DNA of 9,660 bases from Bacteroidales bacterium (GCA_018066005.1 JAGHSG010000089.1:1-9660), one strand, 5' to 3'; counted from the stretch's first letter, positions 1 through 5,610 are shown. Notes: generated by a model not told the origin, from the sequence alone. Program-made: numbers and translations.

Positions 1-177
1 GTACAATATTTTTTTGAATTATACAAATATTTTCTTCACTTTTAAGTAAATTTCTTCATTTATAAGTGAAATTTAGTATATCCTACTAATTAATATCTAA
101 CATTTATTGCCGATTATTAAGAATTAGGATTATTTTATTCCTATAAATTCGCTAATGGGTTGGATTTGTGCCACATT
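1..177. other. AT-rich intergenic end region with a weak inverted repeat
   Basis: No gene is visible downstream of the MreB-like stop. A 7-bp inverted repeat TTCACTT (35-41) / AAGTGAA (64-70) with a 22-nt loop could be a weak terminator for the minus-strand transcript, but it is AT-rich and the T-run is poor. I see no promoter I would trust. Confidence 0.3.
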
Positions 178-819
178 TCAGGAGGGAGTCAAAGTCTTTT
201 TACATACTGCATGACAGGGAATACATAGAGATGATTCTATACGCTTTGCAAGCCCACGCATACATGCTCCTTCCCCCGTAAGGAAAACACCTCGACGAAA
301 GATAGCACCTTGAATATCAAGAGGTAACAACACATAGACGCGTTCAATAAAACGAATAAGACTTTCAATATTACGAGATAAACAATGAGAAATCTCCTGA
401 TAGCTAACAGGAATACGCATTGGGAGAGCAGTCACCCTATTTGGGGCAAGCACAATATAAGGTTCAGGGGCATTCTCCAACTCTGAAATAGCAGAGCCAA
501 CAGCGGACAAGACTTTCTTGCCGATAGGCTCATCTATTCGCACATTGTGCATACGAGACATATATACGATAATGTCATTAAGAAAAGTGTCATAAGAAGT
601 GGAAGTAGAACGAAACGACAAAAGTCTCCCATTGGATATGATAGCAATATCTGTTGTGTACATACCGATATTGACAACCATACATGTCTCAGGAGTCCGC
701 ACATCAATTCCATTTCGAATGGCAGAAGCCATATATTTGTTTAATGCAAGTTTACCATGACTTAGCACGGTGATAGAAACGCCAACACTACTTGCAAAAT
801 CTCTTATCGCTCGTAACAT
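178..819 (-). CDS. Truncated, degenerate MreB-like actin homolog
   Basis: The 213 residues align along their whole length with the middle and C-terminal part of MreB. LRAIRD at the start corresponds to LRAVRD near MreB residue ~115, followed by VVNIGMYTTDIAIIS, NDIIVYMSRMHNV, VGSAISELENAPE, PNRVTALPMRIPVSYQEISHCL and DIQGAIFRRGVFLTGEGACMRGL. The first ~115 residues (phosphate-1 loop) and the last ~25 are missing. Key nucleotide motifs are altered: NIGMYTTD instead of DIGGGTTE, and TGEGA instead of TGGGA. ATP binding and filament formation as in a true MreB are therefore doubtful. Yet the frame is open, and the second half is well conserved. It could be a pseudogene remnant or a repurposed paralog. 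It follows the tryptophan-repeat gene by 18 nt and probably shares its transcript. Confidence 0.78.
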   Translation of the reverse strand: MLRAIRDFASSVGVSITVLSHGKLALNKYMASAIRNGIDVRTPETCMVVNIGMYTTDIAIISNGRLLSFRSTSTSYDTFLNDIIVYMSRMHNVRIDEPIGKKVLSAVGSAISELENAPEPYIVLAPNRVTALPMRIPVSYQEISHCLSRNIESLIRFIERVYVLLPLDIQGAIFRRGVFLTGEGACMRGLAKRIESSLCIPCHAVCKKTLTPS

Positions 820-837
820 AACATACGAAATTAAGGG

Positions 838-1359
838 TTACTTTACATGGGAAAGTATCTCTGTAGCACGTTCTTTCCACTGTGCGTCAACATACTCATC
901 GAAATAGCGGCTTCGTCTCCAGCTATTTTCATTAAACGGCAACTGAGAAACATACTCAAAAAACTCCTTGAGGTAGAACTCCTGGTCTTCATACGAAGCC
1001 GACTGATAGAGTTCCTTCCAATCCAGATGCTCCTTCATTTCAGCAACAAACTTCGGAGTCCAAGCGGTGTTCTTCGTCTTGTCATCCCAATGCCAATACA
1101 AAGCAAATGGACGGATAATATCCGGACTTTGCAGGGCAAGGGAACGATTCGTAGAAAGTTCCTCCCAATCCAGTTTGTCCGCAAACTTACGGAGGAGAGA
1201 TTCCGTCCACAGGACTTTTTCATTGGAAGAAAGTTCTTTCCAATCTACTTGGTCTGCATACTTGGTAAGCAGTTCCTCTGTCCAACTCAATTCGGAAGAC
1301 AATTTCTTCCAAACAGCGCGCTCACGTAGAGCACAAATTTGATCTTTAGTCATACACAT
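838..1359 (-). CDS. Hypothetical protein with ~25-aa tryptophan repeats (W..ELL...DW.EL)
   Basis: This protein has 173 aa from the ATG at 1359, or 171 from the ATG at 1353. The frame is open back to a GTG at 1407, but that lies in the 5' hairpin at the predicted transcript start, so I reject it. Numbered from the 1353 start, a repeat of about 25 residues begins at W24 (WTEELLTKYADQVDWKEL), W49 (WTESLLRKFADKLDWEEL), a decayed copy around 74, and W98 (WTPKFVAEMKEHLDWKEL). The tail (about 122-171) is acidic and aromatic. Similar WxEELIxKYxDxWDWxxLS repeats occur in Bacteroidetes hypothetical proteins; they suggest a helical solenoid that may bind protein partners. Function is unknown. No signal peptide or membrane segment. 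The stop is 18 nt from, and in the same frame as, the MreB-like gene. Confidence 0.75.
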   Translation of the reverse strand: MCMTKDQICALRERAVWKKLSSELSWTEELLTKYADQVDWKELSSNEKVLWTESLLRKFADKLDWEELSTNRSLALQSPDIIRPFALYWHWDDKTKNTAWTPKFVAEMKEHLDWKELYQSASYEDQEFYLKEFFEYVSQLPFNENSWRRSRYFDEYVDAQWKERATEILSHVK

Positions 1360-1380
1360 AAAACGGTTATAAATTAATAA

Positions 1381-1413
1381 TGCAGCGTGACTCCATTTCT
1401 GAATCACGCTGCA
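1381..1413 (-). promoter_or_regulatory. 5'-leader hairpin, copy 1
   Basis: Perfect 10-bp inverted repeat TGCAGCGTGA / TCACGCTGCA with a 13-nt loop. It starts at the edge of the -7 box. The loop ATG (1394-1396) opens a 9-codon frame that ends at TAA (1367-1369), upstream of the gene; this could be a leader peptide or chance. Confidence 0.7.
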
Positions 1414-1437
1414 AAATTACAACTTCTTACTGCCAAA
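1412..1437 (-). promoter_or_regulatory. Putative promoter of the tryptophan-repeat gene
   Basis: On the minus strand, the -7 box TAATTTTG (1412-1419) and TTTG (1434-1437) are separated by 14 nt, exactly as at the two other promoters of the accessory segment. No alternative TTG at the canonical distance is present upstream, so the palindrome-associated TTTG is the only candidate upstream element. Confidence 0.5.
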
Positions 1438-1445
1438 TTATTGCA
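1431..1445. promoter_or_regulatory. Second operator-like palindrome
   Basis: TGCCAAATTATTGCA matches 14 of 15 bases of the palindrome at 3958-3972; the single change (G to T) weakens one arm. It sits at the same distance from its -7 box as at the WYL promoter. The right half lies outside the 58-bp direct repeat, so it is not explained by that duplication. Confidence 0.5.
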
Positions 1446-1476
1446 GTGGTGCAAAAAATATCATTTTTTTTGATTT

Positions 1477-1695
1477 TTACGAAAGTTTCTCACTTTCCAT
1501 GTACCCGGTGTTAGCATATTGCTCCGGATCGATGCCATACTTACTCTCAAAGAGTTGACGGATTTGGGGGATGTACTTAGACTGTGCCAATGGGTTGGTG
1601 GGCGTTGGAGCCACCAATTCGACAAACATTCCTTCTTCCAATCGCAGACCAACCTTGTTGACCTTGCGCTTTACACTAATTTTCCAAAGTGCCAT
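1477..1695 (-). CDS. Small 72-aa protein, resembles DUF6140-type Bacteroidetes proteins
   Basis: The product begins MALWKISVKRKVNKVGLRLEEG and ends GYMESEKLS. From memory this resembles a family of ~70-aa Bacteroidetes proteins (DUF6140-like) with a MALxKVxVKK...GxRLEKGMxVEV start, a short central NP segment and a YGID...LExEKL end; the assignment is tentative and the function unknown. It is probably cytoplasmic: no signal peptide or membrane segment is seen. I prefer the ATG at 1695 because the family begins at MAL. An in-frame ATG at 1740 lies inside the leader hairpin and would add 15 residues (MESRCNC...). It is flanked by the two promoter-hairpin repeats and so looks like its own transcription unit downstream of the nuclease gene. 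Confidence 0.7.
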   Translation of the reverse strand: MALWKISVKRKVNKVGLRLEEGMFVELVAPTPTNPLAQSKYIPQIRQLFESKYGIDPEQYANTGYMESEKLS

Positions 1696-1723
1696 AATGA
1701 ATAATAATTTAGATGTTAAACAA

Positions 1724-1757
1724 TTGCAGCGTGACTCCATTTTGAATCACGCTGCAA
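1724..1757 (-). promoter_or_regulatory. 5'-leader hairpin, copy 2
   Basis: Perfect 11-bp inverted repeat TTGCAGCGTGA / TCACGCTGCAA with a 12-nt loop. It begins within a few bases of the -7 box, so it would fold at the extreme 5' end of the transcript or, as DNA, act as an operator over the start site. The loop contains an ATG (1738-1740) in frame with the downstream gene. Confidence 0.7.
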
Positions 1758-1781
1758 AATTACGACTTCTTACTGCCAAAT
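1725..1781 (-). repeat. Promoter-hairpin direct repeat, copy 2
   Basis: This 57-bp element is identical to 1381-1438 except for one substitution and one single-base deletion in the hairpin loop. It contains, in minus-strand order, TTTGGCA, a TAATTTTG -7 box and an inverted repeat. It lies between the nuclease gene and the small 72-aa gene, in the same orientation as copy 1. Recombination between the two copies would delete the small gene. Confidence 0.9.
1755..1780 (-). promoter_or_regulatory. Putative promoter of the 72-aa gene
   Basis: On the minus strand, TAATTTTG (1755-1762) matches the Bacteroidetes -7 consensus TAnnTTTG. TTTG (1777-1780) is 14 nt upstream, the same spacing as at the WYL promoter and at copy 1. 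Only the left half of the palindrome (TGCCAAAT, 1774-1781) is retained here; the right half is replaced. Confidence 0.5.
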
Positions 1782-1812
1782 CGGTTCAACAAGAAGAAAA
1801 TATTTTCAATTT

Positions 1813-2985
1813 CTATAAGGATAAATGATTAGTTGAGACTATATCAAGGAGATTCTTAAAGTCACGTTCGATATTCTCAAAAAGTTTCCCACTATATAGG
1901 TCAAATATCACTTCATCTTTCTGCCAGTTTGAATATCCCTTACACTTACGATACGAAGGCCATCTTGACGTCCTGTCTGTTCCACATTTCCCAACTAGTT
2001 GGTCATATGTATCATTCTTGGGATATTTATCATCATCCCTCTTGTCAATATAACGGAAGCCACATCTAAGTTCAGAAAATTTTGCATCACCGAATAAGAA
2101 TGTAATTTCGAAAGTTTCCCACTCTGGCCTTCTAAATGAAAACGCCTTATATATATGATCCCAATCGTAGCCGTTTTCATATAAGATTAAACCTGATTTT
2201 TTTGCGAGGTCTTCTAGTTGGGGAAGAAGTTGATTACGTATAGCACAGCTCAATAAACTATCAAAATGTTTCTTAAACTTTCTCAGTTTTATCATATCGT
2301 CTGGTCCTGCACATAAAGTATAGGCTGCAATGATTGATGGTGATTCTGATTTTTTTGTTGTTAGTTTAGAAATTAAATCGCTATATTGAGCAATAGCCTC
2401 ACGAACTGATGTTATTGCAGTAGGCTCATTCAAGCAAGCCTTTATCCAATTCTGAATGTGTTCTTTATAGCTAATCCGAGTATATTCGTTATCAAACATA
2501 GTAAAAAGAGAGCCTCGGGATGCCTTCTTCCCTCCCAATGTCAAGTAAAGAATATGGTATTTTGAAATTTTCTTAGATCTCTCAGCAAATTGTTTATAAC
2601 GGTATAATTGTTTTTCCTGGTCTTCCGCATAGATTTTATTTTCTACAATAATGGCAGTATCTCCAGATTGAATTAATAAATCTATACGACCACCATAGGT
2701 ATAGTCTTTGTTTATATTGCCATTGCCTATGACATACTCATAATCAACTACAGCATTTGTTGTGTCAAAGTTTTCAATCCCTGACAATTTTGGAATGAAT
2801 TTGAAAAATAACTTTAAAAACAAATCACCTTTTCCGTGCGAACCTTTAGGATCAAGCAAAAAAGCAATGAAAGCAGAATGAGTATGTACCTCATCCGTCT
2901 CCATTCTCATAATTGAGAAGATATTAAATTTCTCATTATCTTCTTGTAACAGAAACTTAACTTGATTCAATTGCTCTTGTGTCAT
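1813..2985 (-). CDS. PD-(D/E)XK nuclease superfamily protein
   Basis: This 390-aa protein resembles the PDDEXK_4-type family (PF14281). The N-terminal half contains ETDEVHTHSAFIAFLLDPKG (about 29-48), with SHGKGDLFLKLF following. The nuclease core is YGGRIDLLI with D102 and then IIVENKIYAEDQEKQLYRY with E115 and K117 (ExK) and a downstream Gln/Tyr-rich helix. E83 could be a further acidic residue. All catalytic-type residues are intact. The C-terminal half (about 210-390) is not recognised; it is rich in aromatic and charged residues and may recognise substrate. It lies 5 nt downstream of the WYL gene, so the two probably act together, in a defence-like role by inference. Proteins of this family are widespread in Bacteroidetes mobile and accessory regions and mostly uncharacterised. 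Confidence 0.85.
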   Translation of the reverse strand: MTQEQLNQVKFLLQEDNEKFNIFSIMRMETDEVHTHSAFIAFLLDPKGSHGKGDLFLKLFFKFIPKLSGIENFDTTNAVVDYEYVIGNGNINKDYTYGGRIDLLIQSGDTAIIVENKIYAEDQEKQLYRYKQFAERSKKISKYHILYLTLGGKKASRGSLFTMFDNEYTRISYKEHIQNWIKACLNEPTAITSVREAIAQYSDLISKLTTKKSESPSIIAAYTLCAGPDDMIKLRKFKKHFDSLLSCAIRNQLLPQLEDLAKKSGLILYENGYDWDHIYKAFSFRRPEWETFEITFLFGDAKFSELRCGFRYIDKRDDDKYPKNDTYDQLVGKCGTDRTSRWPSYRKCKGYSNWQKDEVIFDLYSGKLFENIERDFKNLLDIVSTNHLSL

Positions 2986-2990
2986 ACGTA

Positions 2991-3917
2991 TTATAAATTT
3001 TTATTATACATTTCTACAATTTCTTCGCTCTCCTTCTTCATTTCGTCGGCGAGTTTTTTCGGTTCCAAGACCTGCACGGCAGAACCATGGGCGCGGAGTT
3101 CCTGCTTGAACTCGTAGTTAGGCACGAGGTAATACTTGAAGATGGAATACTCATCCGTACGCTCGGTTTCCTCCTGCGAGGAGTGCAGCGGCAAGGAACG
3201 AAAGTAGTTGGCTTGCCAACTGTTCACACGAATGGTGACGAACTTCGGTTTCTTATGGGCATCGCTGACACCAACAATCGGAGCAAAGAATTCTTCCGGA
3301 TTGAAATCCACCGGCATCTTATAGGGAGTGTCGGTTGCTTCCAGATTCTCGATGCGGTCAAGCGCATAAACAACCAAGTCGGGCCTCTCGGACTGACCCA
3401 ACATATACCAACGTTGGCGATACACTTTGACACAATAAGGCTTAACCATAAACGTTGAAGGATAATCCTTGTGGAAACTTTGGTAGGTCATTTCTAATTC
3501 CACTTTATCCCGCATCGCCTCAATGATAGTAGTTAAGAATCGTTGTCCGGAGGGAATTTTCTCAAACAAAATTTGCCGTTTGAGATGGTGACTTTCATTA
3601 ATCAGGTTGTTGATGGCAAATGTATTCAGCATCCAGGCCCGAATACCGCCTTGCTCCATATCGTCCGCGTTCTCAATGTAATAGGAGCGTCCGCGTGCAC
3701 GGTCACAACTGATAACAATCTCGAACATATCCTCAATGGCGTTTTTCCAATTGTGGAACGTGCGCTCGGGAATACAACTCTCGCCGTGATGATTAAGGGT
3801 CGTGTTACGTGCCCATTTTTCATCAATCTCTTTGCGTGTGATGTGATCGGCAGTATAGATGGTATCTGCCAACCAGATATAACACCTAAATAACAATGCG
3901 GAATTAAGTTTTGCCAT
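2991..3917 (-). CDS. WYL-domain transcriptional regulator
   Basis: This 308-aa protein is a probable ligand-sensing DNA-binding regulator. Residues about 5-82 look like a winged helix-turn-helix (ITRKEIDEKW, then IPERTFHNWKNAIEDMF and a wing ending GRSYYIE). The WYL domain spans about 125-200. It contains LEMTYQSFHKD, a VKPYCVKVYRQRWYMLG segment in which WYM (170-172) replaces WYL, and VVYALDRIENLE. A WCX-like C-terminal domain follows (about 222-308). WYL proteins are common regulators in phage-defence islands (for example BrxR and CapW), where they often repress. The stop is 5 nt before the nuclease gene start, so the two form an operon. An inverted repeat at its own promoter suggests autoregulation. 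The ligand and targets are not deducible. Confidence 0.88.
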   Translation of the reverse strand: MAKLNSALLFRCYIWLADTIYTADHITRKEIDEKWARNTTLNHHGESCIPERTFHNWKNAIEDMFEIVISCDRARGRSYYIENADDMEQGGIRAWMLNTFAINNLINESHHLKRQILFEKIPSGQRFLTTIIEAMRDKVELEMTYQSFHKDYPSTFMVKPYCVKVYRQRWYMLGQSERPDLVVYALDRIENLEATDTPYKMPVDFNPEEFFAPIVGVSDAHKKPKFVTIRVNSWQANYFRSLPLHSSQEETERTDEYSIFKYYLVPNYEFKQELRAHGSAVQVLEPKKLADEMKKESEEIVEMYNKNL

Positions 3918-3938
3918 GATTAGTTTGATTTATCGGTG

Positions 3939-3964
3939 CAAAAGTAATGATTCAAAATGCCAAA
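3939..3964 (-). promoter_or_regulatory. Putative promoter of the WYL-nuclease operon
   Basis: On the minus strand, TACTTTTG (3939-3946) matches the Bacteroidetes -7 consensus TAnnTTTG. A TTTG at 3961-3964 lies 14 nt upstream, shorter than the usual ~19-20 nt between the -33 and -7 boxes. Transcription would start about 15 nt before the ATG, giving a very short leader. The TTTG overlaps the palindrome at 3958-3972. Confidence 0.55.
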
Positions 3965-3972
3965 TTATGGCA
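3958..3972. promoter_or_regulatory. Operator-like palindrome upstream of the WYL gene
   Basis: TGCCAAATTATGGCA is a perfect inverted repeat with 5-bp arms (TGCCA/TGGCA) and a 5-bp AT centre. It sits just upstream of, and overlapping, the promoter region of the WYL regulator gene. A 14/15 identical copy occurs at 1431-1445. WYL-type regulators of defence loci are known to bind inverted repeats at their own promoters, so autoregulation is a reasonable inference. Confidence 0.55.
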
Positions 3973-4018
3973 ATTAGATGAATAAATTGCACTTTTTTTC
4001 CTTTCCGCCTGCAAAGGT

Positions 4019-4435
4019 TCACAAATTATTCATCAAATCTGCTATTCCTTCTTCCAAGTCGCGATAGGTTGTTTCAAAATCGCCGGTGTACCACGGGTCC
4101 GCTACATCCCTATGCAATAAGGTTTGCACCTTGGGGGACGACATGGGCAGGTTACGGATATTATAGCGCTCCATGCAAATAATCCGGTCATAGAAATCAT
4201 AATCGGCACGTGTTATCTGTCGTGCCACATGGGAAGTAAAAGGTATGCCATGGGTGGTAAGACAGCGTTTAGCGGGCGGGTAGATATCGTTGCCCAATTC
4301 TTCCGTTGAGGTGGCGCAAGAATCAATCACAAACTCCCCGTCGCGCCCTTGTTGCGCGACGGCATATTTCATCATCATCTCCGCCATGACAGACCGACAT
4401 ATATTGCCATGACACACAAACAAAATCTTCGTCAT
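4019..4435 (-). CDS. Low-molecular-weight protein-tyrosine phosphatase
   Basis: This 138-aa cytoplasmic phosphatase has the LMW-PTP fold. The P-loop near the N-terminus is VCHGNICRS, a CX5R(S/T) signature with nucleophile C8 and R14. The general-acid loop is ADPWYTGDF with D113 followed by Pro, as in the family. Length matches the usual ~140-160 aa. I chose the ATG at 4435 because the product then begins MTKILFVCHGN as relatives do; the frame stays open upstream to 4534, but that would overlap murG and add an unrelated 33-residue tail. It follows murG by 10 nt and is probably the distal gene of that transcript. Bacterial relatives dephosphorylate BY-kinases in capsule or exopolysaccharide clusters, but no kinase gene is visible here, so the substrate is unknown. 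Confidence 0.9.
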   Translation of the reverse strand: MTKILFVCHGNICRSVMAEMMMKYAVAQQGRDGEFVIDSCATSTEELGNDIYPPAKRCLTTHGIPFTSHVARQITRADYDFYDRIICMERYNIRNLPMSSPKVQTLLHRDVADPWYTGDFETTYRDLEEGIADLMNNL

Positions 4436-4445
4436 TCTTTCGTTA

Positions 4446-5603
4446 TTACTTGGACTTGGGACTGGCCAGGCGGATAACTTCTTCGGCGATGCGGCGGGCG
4501 GAGTCGGTTTGTGCCATAGCGCGGGCGTTGGCACTCAGTTCAGCCAAGCGGGCATCGTCTTTGATGAGGTCGAGGGCGACATCGATAAGCGTTGAGCGTG
4601 TAGCGTTGAGCGAGGACGGTTGCGCGGCATCGGCGTCTTTGACGAGGACGGCGGCGTTCTTATTGACGAGTGCCATGGCATTATGCGTCTGGTGGTCTTC
4701 CGCCACATTAGGCGAAGGTACGAGGATGGCGGCCTTGCCCAACAGACAAATCTCGGAGATAGACGAAGCCCCCGCACGCGAGATGACCAAGTCGGCCTGC
4801 GCATAGCGGTCGGGCATGTCGGAGAGGAAAGGTAGGCAACTGATGTTGTTGTGCGCCTGCGGCGCTTGTTGGGCGGCTATGCCGCTTGTTGCGCCACTTG
4901 CGTGGCTCTTGTTGAATTGTGTGAGTGCTTGTTGGCAGCGGTCGTAGTACGTTTTGCCGGTTTGCCAGACAACATCTATACCGGCTTGTGCGAGGGCGGG
5001 GAGTCCGGCTATGATAGCGTCGTTAATCGTCTTGGCACCTAACGAGCCGCCGATGATAAGCAGCGTCTTGCGTCCGTTATCAACACGCTTGCCCGAAGTG
5101 AGGTTCTGGCGCACCGGGTTGCCGGTGAGGATGATTTTGTCTTTGGGGAAGAAACGTTCCATCCCCTCGTAAGCCACACATATCTTGGCGGCATCGTCTT
5201 TAAGCAGTTTATTAGTGACACCGGCAAAGCCGTTCTGCTCCTGCAAGAGGATAGGTATGCCCATCCTGGCTGCCACTTTCATGGCCGCTCCGCTGGCATA
5301 ACCGCCTACACCTACACCCACATCGGGGCGGAAATCGCGGATAATCTTCTTCGCCATCCGCATTGACCGCCACAGGTCAATCAGCACGCTGATATTCTTC
5401 CACGGCTGTGCGCGATTAAAGCCCCGTACGGGCAGACCGACAATAGGGTAGCCCGCTTCGGGTACACGTTGCATCTCCATACGTGACAAAGCACCTACAA
5501 AAAGAATGTCCGCTTGCGGGTCGAGTTCTTTGAGTGCGTTAGCAATACTGACGGCGGGGAAGATATGTCCCCCTGTTCCGCCTCCGGAAATTAAGTATCT
5601 CAT
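4446..5603 (-). CDS. murG: MurG, UDP-GlcNAc:lipid I N-acetylglucosaminyltransferase
   Basis: This 385-aa GT28-family peripheral membrane enzyme adds GlcNAc to lipid I to form lipid II at the cytoplasmic face. The N-terminal glycine-rich motif SGGGTGGHIFPA (6-17), GVGVGGYASG (96-105), QEQNGFAGVTNK (121-132), the C-domain start LLIIGGSLGAKTIND (181-195) and the UDP-GlcNAc-binding SRAGASSISEICLLGKAAILVPSP (275-298), followed by AEDHQTHNA, all fit. Two stretches look inserted compared with my memory of relatives: an Ala/Gln/Ser-rich segment at about 230-252, encoded by a mini-hairpin array, and a polar segment at about 324-338. Neither touches a catalytic motif, so the enzyme is probably active. 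The TAA stop is 10 nt from the phosphatase start. Confidence 0.95.
   Translation of the reverse strand: MRYLISGGGTGGHIFPAVSIANALKELDPQADILFVGALSRMEMQRVPEAGYPIVGLPVRGFNRAQPWKNISVLIDLWRSMRMAKKIIRDFRPDVGVGVGGYASGAAMKVAARMGIPILLQEQNGFAGVTNKLLKDDAAKICVAYEGMERFFPKDKIILTGNPVRQNLTSGKRVDNGRKTLLIIGGSLGAKTINDAIIAGLPALAQAGIDVVWQTGKTYYDRCQQALTQFNKSHASGATSGIAAQQAPQAHNNISCLPFLSDMPDRYAQADLVISRAGASSISEICLLGKAAILVPSPNVAEDHQTHNAMALVNKNAAVLVKDADAAQPSSLNATRSTLIDVALDLIKDDARLAELSANARAMAQTDSARRIAEEVIRLASPKSK
4846..4914. repeat. Triple mini-hairpin array inside murG
   Basis: Three perfect 5-bp inverted repeats occur at a 20-21 bp period: GCGCC-tgc-GGCGC (4853-4865), GCGGC-tat-GCCGC (4873-4885) and GCCAC-ttgc-GTGGC (4893-4906). 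Each is preceded by TTGTTG plus one base, and a fourth TTGTTG closes the array at 4909-4914. The stem sequences differ but every one pairs perfectly, while the spacer is conserved. The array is translated in frame as the Ala/Gln-rich stretch of MurG at about residues 230-252. Confidence 0.85.
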
Positions 5604-5610
5604 TGTTTTA

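Larger units (their letters stand above)
1381..1438 (-). repeat. Promoter-hairpin direct repeat, copy 1
   Basis: This 58-bp element is near-identical to 1725-1781. It precedes the tryptophan-repeat gene in the same orientation as copy 2 precedes the small gene, so each of two unrelated genes has its own copy. Confidence 0.9.

Noticed and set aside
847..1329. A 160-codon open frame on the + strand
   Set aside because: It is antisense to the tryptophan-repeat gene; its apparent repeats mirror that gene's repeats, and no promoter supports it.
1360..1407. GTG start at 1407 for the tryptophan-repeat gene
   Set aside because: It lies inside the leader hairpin at the predicted transcription start. 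The ATGs at 1359 or 1353 directly precede the first family-like residues.
1381..1445. Sigma-54 (-24/-12) promoter suggested by TTGGCA and TTTGCA
   Set aside because: The GG-to-GC spacing is 22 nt instead of the required ~10 nt; the TAnnTTTG reading is better.
1453..1478. Intrinsic terminator after the 72-aa gene
   Set aside because: The stem is almost entirely A-T with a bulge and lies directly before the next promoter; too weak to call.
1715..1770. Integron-like attC site (GTTAAAC next to an inverted repeat before a small gene)
   Set aside because: The GTTRRRY-like string is present only next to copy 2. Copy 1 lacks it, there is no matching RYYYAAC partner, and no integrase is visible.
3998..4018. 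CCTTT...AAAGG stem after the phosphatase gene as a terminator
   Set aside because: In the direction of transcription it is followed by an A-run, not a T-run, and the stem is only 5 bp.
4436..4534. Longer N-terminus for the tyrosine phosphatase starting at 4534
   Set aside because: It would overlap the murG 3' end and add 33 residues (Pro/Ser-rich) not found before the MTKILFVCHGN start typical of the family.
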